The notes: generated by a model not told the origin, from the sequence alone. 6,111 nucleotides of DNA from Bacteroidia bacterium (GCA_030431085.1 JAUIJW010000148.1:1-6111); one strand, 5' to 3'. Counted from the stretch's first letter, positions 1-5,847 are shown. A program made the numbers and translations.

Positions 1-409
1 CGTGATAAATGCCTTGGTTTTTTACCAAATCCCAACCTTGGTAATCTGCAGAAGACCCAGGATTGGTTAAAATTAATGCCACCGCCTTGGCATAATCTAA
101 CATCGTCCCTCCACCAATACCAATAATACCAGAAGGCAATTCTTCAAATTCTGCCTTAATTTCTTCTCCCAACTTATCTACATAAATTGTTTTTGGCTCT
201 TCGGAAGCACTGAGATATATAATTTTATCGTTATGATGTAGCGGAATTCTTTCCGTTAACCAATCGTTACCTTTAAAAACATCATCAACAATAAAAATAA
301 ACGGTGCTTTTTCACTTGCTCTTTTAGGAGATAATATTTCATCTAATTGGTTAAAACATCCTCTACCAAAAACAACTCGAGGTACCATTGGAAAATTTCT
401 AAAACTCAT
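1..409 (-). CDS. kdnB: KdnB-like Kdo 8-oxidase, iron-containing alcohol dehydrogenase family (3' part missing)
   Basis: The first 136 codons of an iron-containing alcohol dehydrogenase (group III) are present; the rest lies beyond the left edge. The protein starts MSFRNFPMVPRVVFGRGC, the usual start of the family's N-terminal nucleotide-binding domain. It carries the signature GIGGGTMLDYAKA at residues 97-109, with the glycine-rich loop at 99-101 and D105 and K108 at the conserved positions. The C-terminal helical domain with the metal-binding histidines is not in the window. Fe-ADHs act on many substrates, so the specific call rests on context: kdnA and kdsB lie upstream on the same strand. 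In Shewanella, KdnB oxidises the C8 hydroxyl of Kdo to an aldehyde, which KdnA then aminates. The start is the first ATG of the frame next to the conserved N-terminus. No Shine-Dalgarno sequence is seen. The family is very secure; the substrate is inferred from the neighbours. Confidence 0.85.
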   Translation of the reverse strand, partial: MSFRNFPMVPRVVFGRGCFNQLDEILSPKRASEKAPFIFIVDDVFKGNDWLTERIPLHHNDKIIYLSASEEPKTIYVDKLGEEIKAEFEELPSGIIGIGGGTMLDYAKAVALILTNPGSSADYQGWDLVKNQGIYH

Positions 410-431
410 AATTTATAAATCTAATTTTTTA

Positions 432-439
432 CAAAAATA
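432..439 (-). promoter_or_regulatory. candidate -7 element for kdnB
   Basis: On the minus strand this reads TATTTTTG, an exact match to the Bacteroidota -7 consensus TAnnTTTG. It lies 22 bases upstream of the kdnB ATG. No TTTG lies at the expected -33 distance, and such motifs arise often by chance in AT-rich DNA, so the call is weak. An independent kdnB promoter would make sense because a terminator separates kdsB from the two genes downstream. The rest of the 100-bp gap (410-509) shows no clear hairpin. Confidence 0.25.
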
Positions 440-509
440 TAGAAAGTTTTTGGTTAAATACGTACCTCTAAAATATTTTGAACCCAAAGGCCGTACCATA
501 ATTTTTAGA

Positions 510-1205
510 CTAATAAAGTTTAAGTATTTCTTTTAAAGAGTGAAGTGTGATATATGAAGGATTTTCTTGATGTGCTAAATCGACCTCTTCATGTGCCCAA
601 GTTGTATGAAACGGAATATGAATTGCGGAGGCACCAATACTCACTAAGGGTAAAACATCCGACTTTAATGAATTACCTACCATTAAAAATTCATTAGGTT
701 TAATGTCTAAATGGTTAATTAACTTACGGTAATCTGCTTCTTTTTTATCACTCATCACCTCAATATGGTGAAAATATTTTAATAAGCCTGATTTCTCAAG
801 TTTGCGTTCTTGATCTAGTAAATCGCCTTTGGTAGCTACAATTAACCTATAATTAGGTTGTAAGGCTGCTAAAACTTCCTTAACATCATCGAGTAATTCT
901 ATTGGTTTATTAATCATCTCTTTACCAAGATTTAAAATTTTCTGAATAATCTTAGGGTTAATTTGATTATTTGAAAGCTCTAAACCACACTCAATCATAG
1001 AAAGAATAAACCCTTTAACACCGTACCCATAATTAGCCAAATTATTCATCTCTATTTTAAATAATTCCTGATCTATTTTATTTTCTGTTTCATAAGCACT
1101 AAGTAATTGAGCAAATTGATGCTCGGCTTCTCTAAAATAAGTTTCATTGACCCAAAGGGTATCATCTGCATCAAAGGCAATTACTTTTATTAACGGGTTC
1201 ATCAT
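510..1205 (-). CDS. HAD-superfamily hydrolase with helical cap, probable phosphatase
   Basis: This 231-residue protein has the four HAD motifs in order. Motif I is FDADDTLW, with nucleophile D12 and acid/base D14. Motif II is LIVATKGD, with T125. Motif III is a lysine at 154 or 155 in SDKKEADYRK. Motif IV is MVGNSLKSD, with D183. About 80 mostly helical residues between motifs I and II form a C1 cap, as in HAD subfamily IA (YjjG/phosphoglycolate phosphatase-like). KdsC, the Kdo-8-phosphate phosphatase, is instead a capless protein of about 180 residues, so this is not a standard KdsC. The substrate is unknown. The gene lies between kdsB and kdnB on the same strand, which hints at a role in Kdo or Kdo8N metabolism, but a house-cleaning phosphatase is equally possible. 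Two adjacent ATGs begin the frame (MMNP) and either could be used; no Shine-Dalgarno is seen. An intrinsic terminator lies just upstream. Confidence 0.85.
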   Translation of the reverse strand: MMNPLIKVIAFDADDTLWVNETYFREAEHQFAQLLSAYETENKIDQELFKIEMNNLANYGYGVKGFILSMIECGLELSNNQINPKIIQKILNLGKEMINKPIELLDDVKEVLAALQPNYRLIVATKGDLLDQERKLEKSGLLKYFHHIEVMSDKKEADYRKLINHLDIKPNEFLMVGNSLKSDVLPLVSIGASAIHIPFHTTWAHEEVDLAHQENPSYITLHSLKEILKLY

Positions 1206-1220
1206 TTTTAAATTATCAAT

Positions 1221-1248
1221 AAAAAAACCTCAAAATTGAGGTTTTTTT
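1221..1248 (-). terminator. intrinsic terminator after kdsB
   Basis: The stretch is a near-perfect inverted repeat: seven A, then CCTCAA, two A, TTGAGG and seven T. The 13-base arms surround a nominal two-base centre, so the real loop is about six bases. It ends in a T-tract on both strands and could stop transcription from either side. On the minus strand it begins within the kdsB stop codon (1247-1249) and ends 15 bases before the HAD start. It therefore fits as the kdsB terminator, or as an attenuator limiting transcription into the HAD gene and kdnB. Confidence 0.85.
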
Positions 1249-1978
1249 AATGTTTTAAATATTTCTGTGCTTTAATTAAGTCTTCTGGTGTATCAATTTC
1301 TATACCCATAAAATCTGTTTCTACCATTTTAATTTTTTTACCATATTCTAGAAATCGAATACACTCAACTTTTTCTGTAGCTTCTAGAGATAACATGGGT
1401 AAATGATAAAAGTCTAAAATGGCTTTTTTTCTAAAGGCATACACGCCAATGTGCTCAAAATAATGAGCTCCAGCATTTTTATCTCTGGGGTAAGGAATTG
1501 GTGATCTAGAAAAATAAAGAGCAAAGTTATCTTGATCTACAATTACTTTAACATAATTGGGGTCTGTTATATCTTTCCAGTCAGTCATTCTCTGCATTAA
1601 TGAAGCCAAATCAATATCCTTCTGATCATCGGTTTTAAATACTTCAATGACTTGCTTTAAGGCTTCTTCATTAACAAATGGCTCATCTCCTTGTACATTA
1701 ACCACAATATCTACATCAAGGTTTTCTACAGCTTCTGCAATTCTATCTGTACCGCATTCATGCTCTTTAATGCTCATAATGGCCTTTCCCAAATGTTCTT
1801 CAACCGCATCTTTTATTATCTCACTATCTGTAACCACATAAACCTCATCAAATAAATTAGTGGCCTTAGTAGCTTCGTAAGTTCTTACAATAACTGGTTT
1901 CCCTCCAAGATCTGCCATCAACTTACCTGGAAATCTTGTAGCACCGTAACGCGCCGGAATCATTGCAACAACCTTCAT
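1247..1978 (-). CDS. kdsB: CMP-Kdo / CMP-Kdo8N synthetase (3-deoxy-manno-octulosonate cytidylyltransferase)
   Basis: KdsB transfers CMP from CTP to Kdo, or to Kdo8N in organisms with KdnA and KdnB, activating the sugar for transfer to lipid A in the cytoplasm. The 243-residue protein has the usual KdsB length (about 245-250). Visible motifs are the nucleotide-binding start MIPARYGATRFPGKL (residues 6-20), TDRIAEA (78-84), the metal-binding VNVQGDEPFV (93-102, D98), YFSRSPIPYPRD (155-166), EHIGVYAFRK (175-184) and IDTPEDL with D229 near the C-terminus. The frame stays open 28 codons further upstream, but that stretch lies inside kdnA and shows no family similarity. The ATG at 1978 gives the conserved start and forms a TAATG junction with the kdnA stop, suggesting translational coupling. 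With kdnA directly upstream, Kdo8N is the likely substrate (EC 2.7.7.90); this cannot be proved from the sequence. Confidence 0.95.
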   Translation of the reverse strand: MKVVAMIPARYGATRFPGKLMADLGGKPVIVRTYEATKATNLFDEVYVVTDSEIIKDAVEEHLGKAIMSIKEHECGTDRIAEAVENLDVDIVVNVQGDEPFVNEEALKQVIEVFKTDDQKDIDLASLMQRMTDWKDITDPNYVKVIVDQDNFALYFSRSPIPYPRDKNAGAHYFEHIGVYAFRKKAILDFYHLPMLSLEATEKVECIRFLEYGKKIKMVETDFMGIEIDTPEDLIKAQKYLKH

Positions 1979-3171
1979 TAGAGTACAGATTTTATAGCAG
2001 TAACCATCTTTTGAGCTCTTTCTTGAACTTCTTGTTCTGTCCAAGACAATTTGATTAAACAAGAAATATTGCGTGAAATAAAACCATCAGACTGCTCAAA
2101 TGATGTCGTGTTTAAATCTTGCATACCGTTTTTTATATGATCAGATACCGGATATAATGACTTTAAATCTTTTAAGTGATCCCATTTTCTTATATAGTGC
2201 CAATTATTATTAAAATAGTTCCAATAGGCATCTATACCAAACTCTTTAAAAGCTTCAACTACTTTAACCGATAATTCTGCGGTTGGCATGAAAAATGATA
2301 AAAAAGTGGCTGAATCGCCTTCCGGATCAGGAATTCTTCTAAAAGTGATTTCAGGTATTGATGCTAGAGCATCTTTCAATATCCTTTTATTCTTTTTTTG
2401 AATTTCTAAAATTTGATCTAATTTTCTTAATTGTGCTAACCCTACTGCAGCATGTAATTCTGATATTCTATAATTATATCCCATGATTGGATGTGTTTCT
2501 GCTCCCCTATCCATTCCGATATGATCGTGACCATGGTCTGAATATTGATCGGCAAAAACTGCTAATTCTTTCTTATTTGTTAGCATTACTCCACCCTCTC
2601 CACAAGTAATTGTTTTAACATAATCGAATGAAAAACAACCGGCATCACCTATTGTACCTAAGGCTTTACCTTTATAAGAACCTCCTATAGCTTGACAAGC
2701 ATCTTCTAATAAAAAAATATTATGTTTCTCACAAATAGCTTTTAAAGCATCTAAATTGGCCATAGCTCCACACATATGCACGGGCATTACCACTTTAGTT
2801 TTTGGTGTGATTGCTTTTTCTACAGCCACAGGATCTAAAGTTAGTGTATCGTCTATATCTACCAATATAGGTGTCGCTCCGGCTTGTAAAATAGATTCAA
2901 AACTTGCCACAAAGGTAAAGGTAGGCATGATCACTTCATCACCTGCACCCACACCTAAAACAGCTAAAGCCAAATTTAAAGCCGTAGTACCACTTGTAGT
3001 TAATTGAGCGTGATTAACATTTAATTTTGTTTGTAAAGCTTGCTCTAATTCCTTTGCTTTCCAATAGCCATTTCTCATGCCATCAAAACCATATCTCATC
3101 AATACACCAGTACTTAGTACATCATTAACTTCTTTTCTTTCTTCGTCGTTAAATAATTCAAATCCAGGCAT
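1978..3171 (-). CDS. kdnA: KdnA-like 8-amino-3,8-dideoxy-manno-octulosonate aminotransferase (DegT/DnrJ/EryC1 family)
   Basis: This 397-residue protein is a PLP-dependent sugar aminotransferase of fold type I, DegT/DnrJ/EryC1/StrS family. Phosphate-binding SGTTAL lies at residues 60-65 and LLEDACQA at 154-161, where D157 contacts the PLP ring nitrogen. The Schiff-base lysine is K186 in SFDYVKTITCGEGG, and the conserved GYNYRISELHAAVGLAQL occurs at 231-248. The family makes many amino sugars. Direct coupling to kdsB, with kdnB two genes on, points to KdnA, which uses glutamate to convert 8-oxo-Kdo to Kdo8N (EC 2.6.1.109). The start MPGFELFNDEE is typical for the family and is the first ATG of the frame; no Shine-Dalgarno is apparent. 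The stop overlaps the kdsB start by one base. The gene appears to lead this transcription unit. Family certain; substrate inferred from context. Confidence 0.92.
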   Translation of the reverse strand: MPGFELFNDEERKEVNDVLSTGVLMRYGFDGMRNGYWKAKELEQALQTKLNVNHAQLTTSGTTALNLALAVLGVGAGDEVIMPTFTFVASFESILQAGATPILVDIDDTLTLDPVAVEKAITPKTKVVMPVHMCGAMANLDALKAICEKHNIFLLEDACQAIGGSYKGKALGTIGDAGCFSFDYVKTITCGEGGVMLTNKKELAVFADQYSDHGHDHIGMDRGAETHPIMGYNYRISELHAAVGLAQLRKLDQILEIQKKNKRILKDALASIPEITFRRIPDPEGDSATFLSFFMPTAELSVKVVEAFKEFGIDAYWNYFNNNWHYIRKWDHLKDLKSLYPVSDHIKNGMQDLNTTSFEQSDGFISRNISCLIKLSWTEQEVQERAQKMVTAIKSVL

Positions 3172-3251
3172 CGTATTTTTTCTTTATTTAGGTTACAATT
3201 AACTTATTTTTTTTAAACAACCAGTTCTTCTACTGTTTTATAGAATCTTCA

Positions 3252-3284
3252 ATTGTTCTATTATGCAAATATCGACTATTTTAG
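3252..3284 (+). promoter_or_regulatory. candidate promoter for the deaminase gene
   Basis: ATTG at 3252-3255 and TATTTTAG at 3277-3284 are separated by 21 bases. They resemble the Bacteroidota -33 (TTTG) and -7 (TAnnTTTG) elements with one mismatch each. Transcription would start near 3291, giving a leader of about 30 bases before the ATG at 3323. The call is by eye and uncertain. Confidence 0.35.
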
Positions 3285-3286
3285 CA
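3264..3286. repeat. imperfect inverted repeat in the divergent promoter region
   Basis: TGCAAATA (3264-3271) and TATTT-TA-GCA (3277-3286) form two arms around the spacer TCGAC; the right arm has two extra bases. The repeat overlaps both candidate -7 elements of the divergent genes, so it could be a regulator site. In DNA this AT-rich it could also be chance. Confidence 0.2.
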
Positions 3287-3298
3287 CAATAATGCAAA
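3266..3298 (-). promoter_or_regulatory. candidate promoter for the kdnA operon
   Basis: On the minus strand TTTG (3295-3298) is followed after 21 bases by GATATTTG (3266-3273). These match the Bacteroidota -33 TTTG exactly and the -7 TAnnTTTG with one mismatch. The predicted start near 3260 gives an untranslated leader of about 90 bases before kdnA. It overlaps the candidate promoter of the opposite direction, so the two may compete. Confidence 0.35.
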
Positions 3299-3322
3299 AG
3301 GCCTTATTTACATTTATTAGTC

Positions 3323-4333
3323 ATGATTAACTTTATTAAAAATTTACCAAAAGCTGAATTACATCTACACATTGAAGGTACCTTCGAGCCTGAGTTAATG
3401 TTTAGTATTGCCAAAAGAAACTGTATTGATATTCCTTACCAAAGTGTAGATCAATTAAAAGCCGCTTATCAATTTAATTGTCTTCAAGATTTTTTAGATA
3501 TCTATTATCAAGGAGCCAATGTTTTAGTGCAAGCGCAAGACTTTTATGATCTTACTTATGCCTACCTTGAAAAATGTGCCGAACAAAATGTAAAACATGC
3601 AGAGATCATGTTTGATCCACAAACCCATACTCAAAGAGGGGTTGCTTTTGACACTGTGTTCAATGGTATTGATAAAGCTTGTCAAGACGCTCAAAAAAAA
3701 CTTAATGTATCGACTCTCATTATCATGAGCTATTTAAGACATCTCTCAGAAGAAAAAGCCTTTGAAACGCTACAACAATCTCTGCCTTATAAGGATAAAA
3801 TTACAGCAATTGGATTAGATTCATCCGAAAAAGGTAATCCTCCTTCAAAATTTAAACGCGTTTTTGAAGCCTCTATACAAGAAGGTTATATTCCCCTCGC
3901 TCATGCCGGTGAAGAAGGTCATGCCGATTATATTTGGGAGGCTTTAAACCTATTGAAAATTGTACGAATTGACCATGGCAATAATGCTTTACAAGATGAA
4001 AAATTAGTTGAAGAAATAGTAAGAAAAGATATTGCTTTAACGGTTTGTCCTTTATCTAATGTTGCTTTACAGGTTGTAGATGATTTAAAAAATCACCCTT
4101 TAAAAAAAATGATGCAACTCGGTTTAAAAGTTACTGTAAACTCTGATGATCCAGCCTATTTTGGTGGACAGGTTAATCAAAATTACATCGAAATACAAAA
4201 AGCATTAAATCTTAGCAAAAAAGATATTTATGAATTGGCTAGAAATTCATTTCAGTACAGTTTACTAGATAAAAACCGTAAAGCATTATACCTACAAGAA
4301 TTAGATAATTATTACAATCTTCACAAGGATTAA
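3323..4333 (+). CDS. adenine deaminase (adenosine deaminase superfamily, type 2)
   Basis: The 336-residue protein is a zinc-dependent purine deaminase with the amidohydrolase TIM-barrel fold. Metal ligands are visible: H14 and H16 in ELHLHIEG, H194 in AHAGEEG and D275 in NSDDPAYFGG. Catalytic E197 and H218 (IDHG) are also present, as is D276 next to the metal ligand. The segment LDSSEKGNPPSKF (165-177) and HIEG in place of HLDG match my recollection of the Aah1/Ade2-type adenine deaminases better than true adenosine deaminases. The likely reaction is adenine to hypoxanthine plus ammonia (EC 3.5.4.2) in purine salvage, in the cytoplasm. Automatic annotation may call it adenosine deaminase (add). 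It is transcribed away from kdnA, and its stop lies one base from the stop of the convergent peroxiredoxin gene. The start is the ATG directly before the conserved LPKAELHLH segment. Superfamily certain; adenine preference probable. Confidence 0.9.
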   Translation: MINFIKNLPKAELHLHIEGTFEPELMFSIAKRNCIDIPYQSVDQLKAAYQFNCLQDFLDIYYQGANVLVQAQDFYDLTYAYLEKCAEQNVKHAEIMFDPQTHTQRGVAFDTVFNGIDKACQDAQKKLNVSTLIIMSYLRHLSEEKAFETLQQSLPYKDKITAIGLDSSEKGNPPSKFKRVFEASIQEGYIPLAHAGEEGHADYIWEALNLLKIVRIDHGNNALQDEKLVEEIVRKDIALTVCPLSNVALQVVDDLKNHPLKKMMQLGLKVTVNSDDPAYFGGQVNQNYIEIQKALNLSKKDIYELARNSFQYSLLDKNRKALYLQELDNYYNLHKD

Positions 4334-4334
4334 T

Positions 4335-4865
4335 TTAAGATTCTAAGGCTTTTAAAGCTTCTTGAATGTGTTTTTCTGCACCTCTCAACTTGTCGTAAAC
4401 ATGAATAACAACACCTTTATTGTCAACAACATACGTCACTCTACCTGGAATTAATCCTAAAACAGATGGCACCCCAAATAATTGCCTTACTTTATTTTCT
4501 GTATCCGCCAAAAGAGTGAATGGCAAATCATATTTTTCTGCAAATGCTTTATGACTATTCACATTATCGCTACTTATTCCAATAATCTTAACATCTAAAT
4601 CTTTAAACGCATCAAAATTATCTCTAAAACTGCAGGCTTCTTTGGTACAACCAGGGGTATCATCTTTAGGGTAAAAATATATAACCATTGCCGTTTTACC
4701 CTTATAATCATCTAGATTAAATCGTTCCCCATGCTGATCAAGCAATTCGAAACTAGGTATTTCATCACCAATTTCTAATTTAGATTTTTTTTGCCCCATG
4801 CTTTTTTGAATTATAAATACTAAAACTAAAACGATGGCTAATATGGTAAATTTATAGTTCTTCAT
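4335..4865 (-). CDS. bcp: membrane-anchored thiol peroxidase, PrxQ/BCP peroxiredoxin
   Basis: BCP/PrxQ peroxiredoxins reduce hydrogen peroxide and organic hydroperoxides, usually with thioredoxin as reductant. The 176-residue protein has the peroxidatic cysteine C73 in PKDDTPGCTKEACSFRD and the resolving cysteine C78 five residues on, the typical atypical-2-Cys PrxQ arrangement; R142 (PGRVTYVVD) is the likely conserved arginine. Unlike cytosolic BCP (about 155 residues), it begins with a hydrophobic segment at residues 6-20 behind K2 and K5. This suggests an N-terminal anchor with the enzyme on the periplasmic side; no lipobox is seen. An internal ATG (M23, position 4799) would give a cytosolic form. 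The upstream ATG is preferred because it forms a TAATG junction with the gene before it, making this the third gene of the idi operon. No terminator follows before the convergent deaminase gene. Confidence 0.93.
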   Translation of the reverse strand: MKNYKFTILAIVLVLVFIIQKSMGQKKSKLEIGDEIPSFELLDQHGERFNLDDYKGKTAMVIYFYPKDDTPGCTKEACSFRDNFDAFKDLDVKIIGISSDNVNSHKAFAEKYDLPFTLLADTENKVRQLFGVPSVLGLIPGRVTYVVDNKGVVIHVYDKLRGAEKHIQEALKALES

Positions 4866-5275
4866 TACTCACCATTATAAGTCACAAAGTTTCGAGGTGT
4901 TTCATAAAGCGTTACAGATAACTCCAGTTTAGATTCTATTCGTTCTCGTAAAATATTCCAAATCACAACAGCAATATTCTCTGCCGTTGGATTTAGAGAT
5001 TCAAAATACGAAACCTCTTCATTTAAGTTTTTATGATCGAACTGTTCTTCAATCTCCTGCTCAATTATTTCTTTAAGAATTTTCATATCCATTACAAAGC
5101 CTGTTTCTGGATGGATTTTACCCTTAACAGATACGATTAATTCATAATTATGCCCATGATAGTTAGGATTTGCACATTTACCAAAAACAGAAGCATTTCT
5201 AGCATCTGTCCATTCATTGTTATACAAGCGGTGAGCTGCATTAAAGTGGGCCTTTCTATGTACTGTAACTTTCAT
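4865..5275 (-). CDS. 6-pyruvoyl-tetrahydropterin synthase / QueD family protein
   Basis: This 136-residue protein is a small T-fold pterin enzyme acting on 7,8-dihydroneopterin triphosphate. Zinc ligands H15 (FNAAHRL), H40 and H42 (NPNYHGHNY) are present, as are the catalytic cysteine C34, D80-H81 (QFDHKNLN) and the substrate-anchoring E125 (LYETPRN). The spacing C-x5-HGH (FGKCANPNYHGHNY) matches 6-pyruvoyl-tetrahydropterin synthases of the animal type (PTPS-II). Canonical QueD, the queuosine-pathway enzyme, has C-x3-HGH. The segments VMDMKILK, PTAENIAVVIWN and the ending VTYNGE also recall the animal enzyme. The product may therefore be 6-pyruvoyl-tetrahydropterin for a biopterin cofactor, although databases may label it QueD. 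It is the middle gene of a tight operon, overlapping idi before it and the peroxiredoxin gene after it by one base each in TAATG junctions. Family certain; physiological product open. Confidence 0.93.
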   Translation of the reverse strand: MKVTVHRKAHFNAAHRLYNNEWTDARNASVFGKCANPNYHGHNYELIVSVKGKIHPETGFVMDMKILKEIIEQEIEEQFDHKNLNEEVSYFESLNPTAENIAVVIWNILRERIESKLELSVTLYETPRNFVTYNGE

Positions 5276-5796
5276 TAACTCGAAACTAATCTTTGGTAAT
5301 ATTCATTAAAAATTATTTTAAACCACGCCGTATAGAGTTCTTGATGATGCTCTATATCGGCTTTTATATCTTCTAAAGGCATCCATTTGTAACTCGCTAC
5401 CTCCTCTGGATTGATATCAGGTTCTCCTGAAAAATATCCCACCATAACGTGATCTAACTCGTGTTCGGTCAAACCATTATCAAACGGTGCTTTATATATA
5501 AAACTAAATACCTCCTTAAGTTCGCAATCAAAACCCATTTCTTCTTTCAGCCTTCTTTTACCAGCTTCAATATTATTCTCCCCCTCTCTTTGATGACTAC
5601 AACAGGTATTAGTCCATAAATTTGGTGAATGGTATTTCTCTGCCGCTCTCTGTTGTAACATCAATTCACCTTTATCATTAAATACAAATACAGAAAAAGC
5701 ACGGTGTAATAAAGCTTTTTCATGAGCTTCCATTTTAGGCATTACACCTATTGGCTCATCATTTTGGTTAACGAGTATAACTTGTTCTTCTTTCAT
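5275..5796 (-). CDS. idi: isopentenyl-diphosphate delta-isomerase, type 1
   Basis: The 173-residue Nudix-fold enzyme interconverts isopentenyl and dimethylallyl diphosphate (EC 5.3.3.2) in the cytoplasm, supplying isoprenoids such as quinones and carotenoids. Its length is close to the E. coli enzyme. Catalytic and metal-binding residues are in register with that protein: H25 and H31 (AHEKALLHRAFS), active-site C66 and H68 in WTNTCCSHQR, and E111 and E113 in LTEHELDHVM. The Nudix-like segment EAGKRRLKEEMGF lies at 77-89. The ATG at 5796 is the first of the frame and gives the usual family N-terminus. The stop overlaps the next gene's start by one base (TAATG), so idi heads a three-gene operon. 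Whether the cell uses the mevalonate or the MEP route cannot be seen here. Confidence 0.96.
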   Translation of the reverse strand: MKEEQVILVNQNDEPIGVMPKMEAHEKALLHRAFSVFVFNDKGELMLQQRAAEKYHSPNLWTNTCCSHQREGENNIEAGKRRLKEEMGFDCELKEVFSFIYKAPFDNGLTEHELDHVMVGYFSGEPDINPEEVASYKWMPLEDIKADIEHHQELYTAWFKIIFNEYYQRLVSS

Positions 5797-5800
5797 ATCA

Positions 5801-5828
5801 CAAAACTACAAAAATGTATCTAAGCAAA
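5801..5828 (-). promoter_or_regulatory. candidate promoter for the idi operon
   Basis: On the minus strand TTTG (5825-5828) is followed after 16 bases by TAGTTTTG (5801-5808), an exact -7 consensus. The spacing is a few bases shorter than usual and the -7 element ends only four bases before the idi ATG. The transcript would be leaderless or nearly so. Either that is real or the true promoter lies further upstream. Confidence 0.25.
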
Positions 5829-5847
5829 TCACATTTAAATATTCAAT

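Noticed and set aside
410..509. Possible terminator or small RNA between the HAD gene and kdnB
   Set aside because: Only a weak pairing between TTTTTGG-type and CCCAAA-type stretches is present; there is no stable stem with a T-tract and no open frame of note.
1647..1841. Plus-strand open frame of 64 codons
   Set aside because: It is antisense to well-conserved kdsB coding sequence, low in complexity and shows no recognisable motif.
1979..2062. 28-codon N-terminal extension of the kdsB reading frame
   Set aside because: It lies entirely inside kdnA in another frame and has no KdsB-like sequence. The ATG at 1978 gives the conserved MKVVAMIPAR start and a TAATG junction.
2756..3007. Plus-strand open frame of 83 codons
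   Set aside because: It is antisense to kdnA across conserved aminotransferase motifs and is best explained as a shadow of that gene.
4344..4359. Small hairpin AAGGCTTTTAAAGCTT near the convergent gene ends
   Set aside because: The stem is short, has almost no loop and no T-tract follows. It is explained by the Ala-Leu-Lys-Ala-Leu coding sequence of the peroxiredoxin C-terminus.
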